NCBI GenBank assembly: GCA_947259295.1
Contig: CAMYMG010000099.1
Span: 1-64,000 of the forward strand
Source of the DNA: an uncultured Rhizobiaceae bacterium
GTDB taxonomy: Bacteria > Pseudomonadota > Alphaproteobacteria > Rhizobiales > Rhizobiaceae
Direction of reading: 5' to 3'
Length of the DNA stretch: 64,000 bases
Below the pieces are notes generated by a model. It ran no database searches. It was given only the letters and a program-made list of their open reading frames with translations, and had not been told where the DNA came from. This document shows, in pieces, positions 57,726 through 64,000 of the stretch; positions within the stretch are counted from its first letter, which is position 1; the number at the start of each line of letters is the position of its first letter. Position numbers and translations under genes: made by a program.

Positions 57726-58516
57726 TGGGTCGCCCCGGCGATCAGCGGCGGGGTGGCAAGGTCGATATGGCTGCCGATCAGGTGGCGCGTATAGGCATTC
57801 TGCGGCCGCGCCAGCACCTCGGCGGAGGTGCCGGCCTCGACCAGCCGCGCGTCGCTGAATACTGCCAGCCGGTCGGCGAACCCCGAGGCGAGGGCGATGT
57901 CGTGGGTGATGAACAACAGCGTCATGCCGTCGGCGCGCACCAGTTCATCGAGCAGCGCGACGATCTCGGCCTGCACGACCATGTCGAGCGCGCTCGTCGG
58001 TTCGTCGGCGATCAAGAGCCGCGGCCCCGCTGCAATGGCGGAAGCGATGGCGACGCGCTGGCGCTGGCCGCCGGAAAGCTCGTGCGCGTAGGCGGCAAGC
58101 GCCGCCTTGGGTTGCGGAATGCGCACGCGCGCGAGTAGCTCGAGGGCTCGCCCATGCGCCGCGCGCCAGCCGAGGCCGAGATGGCGGCGAGCGACTTCCG
58201 CGATCTGCTCGCCGATTCTGAGGACCGGGTTGAGGCTGGAGCCGGGATCCTGGAAGACGAAACCGATGTCGCCGCCCGGCACCGGTGGGCGGCCGAGCCC
58301 CGGCCAGGCGATCTGCCCGGTGCGCTCTGCATTGTCCGGCAGCAATCCCGCCAGTGCCAGCGCCAGCGTGCTTTTGCCCGAGCCGCTCTCGCCGATGATT
58401 GCCAGGCGCTCGCCGGCGACGATATCGAGGTTGACCGAAGCGAGCGCGGGGCGCGTCGTGCTGCCGCTGCGATAGAGAACCGAAAGATCCCTGAGCGTCG
58501 CCAGTTGCATGCTCAT
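57722..58516 (-). CDS. Peptide/nickel-type ABC importer, first ATP-binding protein (DppD-like)
   Basis: A 264-residue ATPase: Walker A AIIGESGSGKST, Q-loop FVFQDPGSSLNPVL, signature LSGGQRQRVAIASAI, Walker B LLIADEPTSALD, and FITHDIALA. The four-residue E-S-G-S Walker A and the F-V-F-Q-D Q-loop match DppD/OppD. Its start overlaps the upstream permease stop by four bases and its stop overlaps the DppF-like start, so all transporter genes are tightly coupled. Confidence 0.92.
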   Translation of the reverse strand: MSMQLATLRDLSVLYRSGSTTRPALASVNLDIVAGERLAIIGESGSGKSTLALALAGLLPDNAERTGQIAWPGLGRPPVPGGDIGFVFQDPGSSLNPVLRIGEQIAEVARRHLGLGWRAAHGRALELLARVRIPQPKAALAAYAHELSGGQRQRVAIASAIAAGPRLLIADEPTSALDMVVQAEIVALLDELVRADGMTLLFITHDIALASGFADRLAVFSDARLVEAGTSAEVLARPQNAYTRHLIGSHIDLATPPLIAGATQ

Positions 58517-59343
58517 GCGCGGCTCCGACGCCGCGCCAGCGCATCGGCAAGCCCTTCGGAAAACAGATAGACGCCAAGCACCGTCAGCATCAGGGCTATG
58601 CCGGGCAGGATCGACAGGAACGGCGCCGAGCGCAGCACATTGCGCCCCTGGGCGATCATCGATCCCCAGGTGACGATGTTGGGATCGCCGAGGCCAAGGA
58701 AGGAGAGCGCGGCCTCAGTGAGAACCGAAATGGCGACGATGACCGAACTCAGCGCCATCACGGGGGGCAGGGCGTTGGGCAGGACCTCCCGGAAGGCGAT
58801 CTCGAGCGGCCTCATGCCGAGCACCCTGGCTGCGGCCACGTAGTCGCGCTCGCGGATCGACAACACCTCGGCGCGCGCCAACCGGGCCGGGCCGGTCCAG
58901 GCACCGAGCGCGATGGCGGTGATCACGACGGGAAGCGAGGCCCCGGTAACGCTGACGAACGCCAGTGCGAGCAGGAAACTCGGCACGATCTGGAAGGCGT
59001 CGACCACGCGCATCAGTGCCTCGTCGACCAGCCCACCGGCAAGGCCCGCGAGGGTGCCGACCAGCGATCCGGCAATCATCGCCATCGCCGCTGCGGCTAT
59101 ACCGACGGCGAGTGACGTGCCGGCGCCGTGCATCAGTCCGGCCAGCACGTCGCGGCCGAGGCGATCCGTGCCGAGCGGCAGCGAAGGGTCGGTGAAGGGC
59201 GGCACCAGGGCTGGTCCGACGATCGACAGCGGATCGGCCGGAAAAAGTACCGGGGCAAGCAATGCGGCGAGCACCAGAAGGCAGAGGATCACGGTCCCCA
59301 CCGCGCCTTCGGGCGTGCCGAGCAACCGGCGCAACAGGCTCAT
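58513..59343 (-). CDS. Peptide/nickel-type ABC importer, permease (DppC-like)
   Basis: A 276-residue membrane protein with about six helices. The N-terminal TM is LCLLVLAALLAPVLFPADPL, and FTDPSLPLGTDRLGRDVLAGLMHGAGTSL is the DppC-type signature; the EAA loop is REVLPNALPPVMALSSVIVA. It pairs with the DppB-like permease to form the channel. Translation is coupled on both sides by four-base overlaps. Confidence 0.92.
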   Translation of the reverse strand: MSLLRRLLGTPEGAVGTVILCLLVLAALLAPVLFPADPLSIVGPALVPPFTDPSLPLGTDRLGRDVLAGLMHGAGTSLAVGIAAAAMAMIAGSLVGTLAGLAGGLVDEALMRVVDAFQIVPSFLLALAFVSVTGASLPVVITAIALGAWTGPARLARAEVLSIRERDYVAAARVLGMRPLEIAFREVLPNALPPVMALSSVIVAISVLTEAALSFLGLGDPNIVTWGSMIAQGRNVLRSAPFLSILPGIALMLTVLGVYLFSEGLADALARRRSRA

Positions 59344-60329
59344 GCCGCAGCCTCCGCGGCGCCGACGCGCGGGTCAAGCAGCGCATAGGTGATGTCGACC
59401 AGCAGGTTGACCAGGATGACCAGCACGGCGCTGGTCACGATGATGCCGATGAGCAGCGGCGCGTCGCGGCCGGCGACCGCCTCCTGCGCCAACCGGCCGA
59501 AGCCGGGGATCGCGAACACGCTCTCGATCACAACGCTGCCACCCAGCATCGAGGCGGCCTGCAGGCCAAGCATCGTGACCAGCGGCAGCAGGGCGTTGCG
59601 GGCGATGTGGCGGATCACGATGCGCGGCCGACCCAGCCCCTTGGCGCGCGCGGCGAGTGCATAATCCTGCCGCCAGGCTTCTGCCATGCCCGAGCGCATC
59701 ATCCGCAGGAACAGGGCGAGATAGATGAAGCCGAGTGCCGAGACAGGCAGAACCAGATGCCGCGCGATGTCGAGCGCGCGGTCGATGCCGTGCTTACCGG
59801 AGGCGATGGTCTCGATGCCGGCGATCGGGAACCAGCGCAACTGCACGGAGAAAACCACGCTGAGGACGAGGCCGAGCCAGAAGCTCGGCACGGCATAGAG
59901 CGCCAGCGACCCGATCGAGAGAAACCTGTCGGTGGCACTGCCCGGCCTTGCGCCGGCGACCACGCCAAGAATGGAGCCCAGGCTGAAGGAGAGGGCCAGC
60001 GCGCTGCCCATCAGCCACAGCGTATTGGGCAGCCGTTCCAGGATGAGATCGACGATCGGCCGCCCGAAGGTCACCGACCAGCCGAGGTCGAAATGCGCGA
60101 GCGCCGTGAGATAGAGCCAAAGACGGGCGAGCGTCGACTGGTCGAGACCGTAGCTTGCGCGTAGCGACGCCACGAGCGCCGCATCGCCGCCCCCGATGGA
60201 CAGCAGGTAGGCATCCACGGCGTCGCCCGGCGCTGCCTCAAGCAGCAGGAACGTGCCAACGATCACGATCAGCAGCACCGGAATGCTGCTGATCGCCCGG
60301 CGTTTCAGCAGGAGAAGGGCACGTCTCAC
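59340..60329 (-). CDS. Peptide/nickel-type ABC importer, permease (DppB-like)
   Basis: A 329-residue membrane protein with about six helices, starting RRAISSIPVLLIVIVGTFLLLEAAPGDAVDAYL, the usual DppB opening with the P-G-D motif. The C-terminal EAA loop is HIARNALLPLVTMLGLQAASMLGGSVVIESVFAIPGFGRLAQEAV. It starts 37 bases after the substrate-binding protein and overlaps the DppC-like gene by four bases. Confidence 0.92.
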   Translation of the reverse strand: MRRALLLLKRRAISSIPVLLIVIVGTFLLLEAAPGDAVDAYLLSIGGGDAALVASLRASYGLDQSTLARLWLYLTALAHFDLGWSVTFGRPIVDLILERLPNTLWLMGSALALSFSLGSILGVVAGARPGSATDRFLSIGSLALYAVPSFWLGLVLSVVFSVQLRWFPIAGIETIASGKHGIDRALDIARHLVLPVSALGFIYLALFLRMMRSGMAEAWRQDYALAARAKGLGRPRIVIRHIARNALLPLVTMLGLQAASMLGGSVVIESVFAIPGFGRLAQEAVAGRDAPLLIGIIVTSAVLVILVNLLVDITYALLDPRVGAAEAAA

Positions 60330-60366
60330 GCGGTAGGCAGCCTCGGAACTGGTTTACCTCGGCCTA

Positions 60367-61971
60367 TCACGATTCCAGTTCGGTATCGGCCCAGTTCGAG
60401 ACTGCCCAGCGCGGATTGTTGGAGACGTTCTTGACGCTGGTGCGGGCGACCGTGATGAAGCCCCATTCGGCGACGTTGATCAGCGGCAATTGCTCCGACA
60501 CCTGCTTCTGGAAATCCTTGAACAGATCGGTGCGCGCCGCCACGTCGACCGTCTCGTTGGCCTTGTCGATCAGCGCGTCGAGCGATGCGTTGGCAAAACC
60601 GCCCTGGTTGGAGAAGAACACACCGTCCGGCGTGCCGCTCTTGACCAGGATGGTGGTCGAGATTGCCGGATCGCCCCGGAACACGGGCGAGCCCACGGAA
60701 ATGTCGAAATCGTGGTCGGTATAGACCGCCTTCAGATGCGCTCCGGCATCGTTGTTGGCGATCTCGGCATTGATGCCGATGGCCGCCAGCGCCTGGCGCA
60801 GATAGTCGCCGAACTGCCGCGTCTCGCTGAAGAAGGGGGCGGGAAGGAGCTTCAGGGTAAAGCGCACGCCATTGGCGTCCTTCGCGTAGCCGGCCTCGTC
60901 GAGCAGCGCGTTCGCCTTGGCGACATCGAACGGGTACTGCTCGGTGTCGGGCGTATAGAACTCTTTGGCGTCGCGCGGCACGATGCCGGTCGATGCTTTC
61001 GCGTAGCCGAGGAAGATCGTGTTGACGACGAAATCCTTGTCAATCGCATGCGCCATGGCCTGGCGCACCTTGAGGTCGGCAAGCTCCTTGCGCCGATGGT
61101 TGATTTCGACCACGAGCTGGTAGGTCAGCGCCTCGTAGCCCTCCGAATAAACCTTGATTCCGTCGACCTTGGAGATTCGCTCCAGGTCCGAAAGCGGCAC
61201 TTGGCTGAAGGCCGCGAGCTGGATTTCGTCAGCCTCGAGCGCGCTGGCCGCCGCCGCGCGGTCGGGCAGGACGCGGAAAACGATTTCCGACAACTTCGGC
61301 TCGCCTTCGCCCCAATAGCCGTCGTTGCGGGTCAGCCGGTAATATTCGCCGGGCTTGTACTCGGCGAGCTTGAAGGGTCCGGTGCCGACCAACTGGTTGT
61401 TGGCCGGGTCGGCGGCGATGTCGGCGCTGCCTTCGAAGATGTGCTTGGCCACAACGCTGGTGACCACCGGCAGCGCATTGCGGATCAACTGGAAAGGCGT
61501 CGGCTTGGAGAACTTGAAGACCGCCGTGAGATCGTCCGGTGTCTCGACACTCTCGAGATTGGCAAACACCAGCCGCCCGAGATTCTGCAGCGGCTTCCAG
61601 ACATTCATCGCGGAGAAGGCGACGTCGGCCGACGTGAACGGCTTGCCATCGTGCCAGGTCACCCCCTCACGCAGCTTGAAGGTCACCGAAAGCCCGTCGT
61701 CGGAGCCCTCCCACGACGTTGCCAGGCGCGGCGCAAGGCCGTCGGCACCGTCGAACGAGGCCTCGGCCAGCGGCTCGATCACCTTGCTGGCGATGAAGAA
61801 CACGCCGTTCGATGCGGCAATCGCTGGATTGAGGTTCTTGGGCTCGGAATCGGCAGCGACGACCAGCCGTCCGCCCTCCTGCGCCAAGCCGCCCGTGGGC
61901 ATGGCCATAGAGGCCAGGAGGACCGCGGTGGTCTGCAACAGGCGGCGGCGGGTGAGAAGGATGTTCGGCAT
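60367..61971 (-). CDS. Peptide/nickel-type ABC importer, substrate-binding protein
   Basis: A 534-residue periplasmic protein of solute-binding family 5. The signal peptide carries a twin-arginine-like start (LTRRRLLQTTAVLLASMAM). Domain features: EPKNLNPAIAASNGVFFIASKVIEPLAEASF, VTFKLREGVTWHDGKPFTSADVAFS and GTGPFKLAEYKPGEYYRLTRNDGYWG, all typical of the family, and QALAAIGINAEI near the C terminus. No lipobox, so it is expected to be free in the periplasm. First gene of the minus-strand operon. Family members carry peptides, opines, nickel or glycosides; nothing here decides between them. Confidence 0.9.
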   Translation of the reverse strand: MPNILLTRRRLLQTTAVLLASMAMPTGGLAQEGGRLVVAADSEPKNLNPAIAASNGVFFIASKVIEPLAEASFDGADGLAPRLATSWEGSDDGLSVTFKLREGVTWHDGKPFTSADVAFSAMNVWKPLQNLGRLVFANLESVETPDDLTAVFKFSKPTPFQLIRNALPVVTSVVAKHIFEGSADIAADPANNQLVGTGPFKLAEYKPGEYYRLTRNDGYWGEGEPKLSEIVFRVLPDRAAAASALEADEIQLAAFSQVPLSDLERISKVDGIKVYSEGYEALTYQLVVEINHRRKELADLKVRQAMAHAIDKDFVVNTIFLGYAKASTGIVPRDAKEFYTPDTEQYPFDVAKANALLDEAGYAKDANGVRFTLKLLPAPFFSETRQFGDYLRQALAAIGINAEIANNDAGAHLKAVYTDHDFDISVGSPVFRGDPAISTTILVKSGTPDGVFFSNQGGFANASLDALIDKANETVDVAARTDLFKDFQKQVSEQLPLINVAEWGFITVARTSVKNVSNNPRWAVSNWADTELES

Positions 61972-62260
61972 GGGTTACTCCACGGTGCGGCGCTGGGAGT
62001 GCGCACGTTTGACAGGCGAGAATTCTATGACGCTGGGGCAGCTTAGCGACAGACCAAACATAATGCACCACGAGGACGCGGGAAAAAATGTTTCCGTGCA
62101 ACGGGCATCTAATTTGCGGGGGCGTGGCCATGGCATCGGGCACCCTTAGGCGGCCGTTGCCGAATATGCTTTCGGCGAATGAGAAATCGGGCCATTCTGC
62201 GCGCCACTTGGCCGCGGTCCGCGCAAGCGGGCCTTCGTCAACAATTCGGTGGAGTACCAG
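61972..62260. other. Divergent intergenic region, ABC operon and DUF768-like gene
   Basis: 289 bases with no convincing gene. It should hold the promoters of the ABC operon (minus) and of the DUF768-like gene (plus). No clear operator palindrome, riboswitch or terminator was recognised. Confidence 0.4.
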
Positions 62261-62503
62261 ATGACCGCTAAGGCGACGCGATTTGTCCAGGCATGGGTGC
62301 AGCGAAATCTCGGGCGAAGGCCCTCAAGCGAGGAATTCGAGAGCATCCCGGAACTTGTCGCGCGATGCTTCCACGAGGCAGCCACCGCCGGCATCACGGA
62401 GGACGAGATAGAAGACGAGGTCGGCGACCTGAAGGTCTTCCTGAAGGAGGCGATTGCCAGCGCCGCGGCGGGCGAGGTCAGCGACATCGAGGAAGAGGAC
62501 TGA
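62261..62503 (+). CDS. DUF768-like small protein
   Basis: An 80-residue acidic helical protein: MTAKATRFVQAWVQRNLGRR at the start, ELVARCFHEAATAGITEDEIEDEVGDLKVFLKEAIASA in the middle, and an acidic tail (SDIEEED). The pattern of a short helix, then C/A-rich helix, then ITEDEIEDEVGDL resembles DUF768, a family found in many copies in Mesorhizobium. GGAG lies six bases before the ATG at 62261; a GTG 12 bases earlier is less likely. Function unknown. Confidence 0.65.
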   Translation: MTAKATRFVQAWVQRNLGRRPSSEEFESIPELVARCFHEAATAGITEDEIEDEVGDLKVFLKEAIASAAAGEVSDIEEED

Positions 62504-62563
62504 GCGTCTTCGACCGCGCGGGCGGCGGGCAACGGGCGGGGGATTTGAAACGCTACGGAAAAA

Positions 62564-62640
<77 letters not shown>

Positions 62641-62703
62641 GACCGCGTGAAGCCCTAGATTAGCAGGCATTCGAGCGCAAGAGGCAACTGCCCGATTTTT
62701 CGG

Positions 62704-63948
62704 TCAGGTGACCGCAGTCGTCTGAAGCAGGCCGCGCTGGTAGCGGTATTCGAGCGCGATGCCGCCCCACACAAGGCCGAGCAGAAGGTAGAAATGGCGC
62801 CAGTGATCGGTGTCGATGACCGTGCCGAGCGCCACATGGCCGACGAAGACGACATAGGCGCAGAGCACGAAGGGCTGCCATGGGCGGTTGCGCAGCAGCA
62901 GGCGGAAGCCGGCGGCGATCGTCCAGAAGATCATGATCGCCCATGCGGCGAAGCCGAGCCAGCCATAGTCCATCAGGGCCTTGAGCCAGATGTTGTGCGT
63001 GTCCTCGCCATAGAGCTGGCCGAACACCAGCGGGCCGATGCCGAGGGGATGTTCCATCGCGAGTTGGAAGCCGATTACGTAGCGGGCAAAGCGCCCGAGC
63101 CGCGCGCCGTCGTAATCCTGGACGAGCTGTGCGCGCGCCGTCAGCATATCCGCCACGCCCGGAATCTGCAGCATGACCAGCAGGGCGACCAGCAGCAGCG
63201 ACACCGCCGCGATGGTCATGACGACGATGCGCAGGCGGAAGCGGCCGCTTTCGCTCTGAAGGAACAGGGCGATCAGGAGCAGCACGGCAGCGGCGCCGAA
63301 CAGCCCCCAGGCGCCGCGTGAGAAGGAAAAGAAGATGCCGGCCACGACGATCAGCAGCGGAACGGCATAGAGCAGCATCTTTGCCGGACTGCCGGTCAGC
63401 AGCCGGTAGAGCAGGTAGATGCCGGGCAGCGCCAGATAGGGCCCGAAGACGTTGGGATCCTCGAAAGCGCCCGCGGCACGGTCGAACTTGGTGAACATCT
63501 CGGCGCCCGGCAGCAGCCCGAAATAGCCGATGATGCCGAGCGTCGAGGTCACCACCGCCGAGCACACCCAGGCGTTGAAGATCAGCCGGTAGAGATCCGG
63601 CCGGGCCTCGGTAACGGCGGCGAAGAACACGGCGGTGAGGGCGAGGAACAGCGAGACGGCAAGATAGAGCGGCGTGTCCATCAGGTTCGACATCTGCGTC
63701 ATGGCGATCATGCCGCCGATGTTGAACAGCACCAGCAGCGTCAGCAGCGGCATGATGGCGCGCGATATCCTGAGGCCGAACACTGCCCACACCGCGATCA
63801 GCCCGGCCATATAGATCTCGTAGGGCGCGGGTTCTTCGATGACGAAGCCCGACAGCAGCACGCCGACCACGATCGCCGCCGAGGAGATCAGCGCGATCAG
63901 CTTGGCGTTGATCGCGGCGGGCGACAGTTCATGCGCCGCGACGCTCAA
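62704..63948 (-). CDS. O-antigen ligase/polymerase-like membrane protein (Wzy_C family)
   Basis: A 414-residue protein with 11-12 hydrophobic segments and a large periplasmic loop near residues 255-330. In that loop GRFARYVIGFQLAMEHPLGIGPLVFGQLYGEDTHNIWLKALMDYGWLG contains the G-x-G and H-N features of the Wzy_C family (O-antigen ligase WaaL or polysaccharide polymerase). The two roles cannot be told apart by sequence here. The proposed TTG start overlaps the stop of the upstream gene by four bases (TTGA). Together with that gene it belongs to a glycan locus beyond the window. Confidence 0.85.
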   Translation of the reverse strand: MSVAAHELSPAAINAKLIALISSAAIVVGVLLSGFVIEEPAPYEIYMAGLIAVWAVFGLRISRAIMPLLTLLVLFNIGGMIAMTQMSNLMDTPLYLAVSLFLALTAVFFAAVTEARPDLYRLIFNAWVCSAVVTSTLGIIGYFGLLPGAEMFTKFDRAAGAFEDPNVFGPYLALPGIYLLYRLLTGSPAKMLLYAVPLLIVVAGIFFSFSRGAWGLFGAAAVLLLIALFLQSESGRFRLRIVVMTIAAVSLLLVALLVMLQIPGVADMLTARAQLVQDYDGARLGRFARYVIGFQLAMEHPLGIGPLVFGQLYGEDTHNIWLKALMDYGWLGFAAWAIMIFWTIAAGFRLLLRNRPWQPFVLCAYVVFVGHVALGTVIDTDHWRHFYLLLGLVWGGIALEYRYQRGLLQTTAVT

Positions 63949-64000
63949 TACGCGTTCTCCGTGTTGAGCAGGCGCACCGGTGTCAGGAAGAGTATCTTGA
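63945..64000 (-). CDS. C-terminal end of a probable polyprenyl sugar-phosphotransferase (partial)
   Basis: The minus-strand frame entering at the window edge ends KILFLTPVRLLNTENAY and a TGA at 63945-63947. This resembles the C terminus of ExoY/WcaJ-type undecaprenyl-phosphate sugar transferases (pattern D-L-K-I-L-x-x-T-x-x-V-L-x-x-x-N-A-Y), which start exopolysaccharide chains. Only 17 full codons are visible, so the call rests on that short motif and on its neighbour. Confidence 0.5.
   Translation of the reverse strand, partial: KILFLTPVRLLNTENAY

Overview
This looks like a chromosomal segment of a high-GC alphaproteobacterium of the Rhizobiales, most likely close to Mesorhizobium/Phyllobacteriaceae. 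The evidence is gene content: an LdtR-type regulator beside a Tat-exported L,D-transpeptidase, a DUF6163 membrane protein, a DUF768-like small protein, an Mg-type HemB, K+-insensitive HppA, Bpt, and the runs nrdR-ribD-ribE-ribH-nusB and DUF177-plsX-fabH-ihfA-merR. The assignment is by recognition, not by database search.

Layout. 1-4061: accessory region of visibly lower GC. It starts with the right end of an IS3-family element, then a minus-strand surface-glycan cassette (GT2 glycosyltransferase, RgpF-like protein, methyltransferase), then a decayed left end of a similar IS3-family element, and finally tRNA-Gln(CUG). 4200-20183: core genes (lysylphosphatidylglycerol-synthase-like membrane protein, ppx, rlmE, an MFS exporter, guaB, a secreted unknown, MAPEG, rnd, MFS, aspS, a periplasmic unknown, parC). 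20300-25422: a TetR regulator with three palindromic operators in front of an RND efflux adaptor and pump. 25440-29171: two small lipoproteins, an MFS/MarR pair sharing a palindromic operator, and an EamA permease. 29220-34919: bpt, RDD, sthA, two VOC proteins, a LacI regulator with two operators flanking a divergent promoter, and DUF423. 34998-41082: phaZ, GST, hemB, DUF2066, VOC, 3-hydroxyisobutyryl-CoA hydrolase, DUF6163.

41248-51784: ldtR and ldtP, glyA, nrdR, three riboflavin genes, nusB, an MFS gene translationally coupled to nusB, and hppA. 51886-56939: bamE, a CBP3-like chaperone, DUF177, plsX, fabH, ihfA, merR. 56940-61971: a complete minus-strand peptide/nickel-type ABC importer operon. 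62261-64000: DUF768-like protein, tRNA-Pro(GGG), and an O-antigen-ligase/polymerase-like gene overlapping the end of a probable polyprenyl sugar-phosphotransferase, i.e. the edge of a second glycan locus.

Most of the window is ordinary chromosomal backbone. The parts that stand out are the IS-bracketed glycan cassette, the TetR operator triplet, a MarR gene predicted to be leaderless with its -10 inside its operator, the LacI promoter that feeds only a 47-codon frame, the inverted repeats between ldtR and ldtP, and several conserved-looking exported proteins without known function. I found no clear evidence of a wholly new defence or mobile system.
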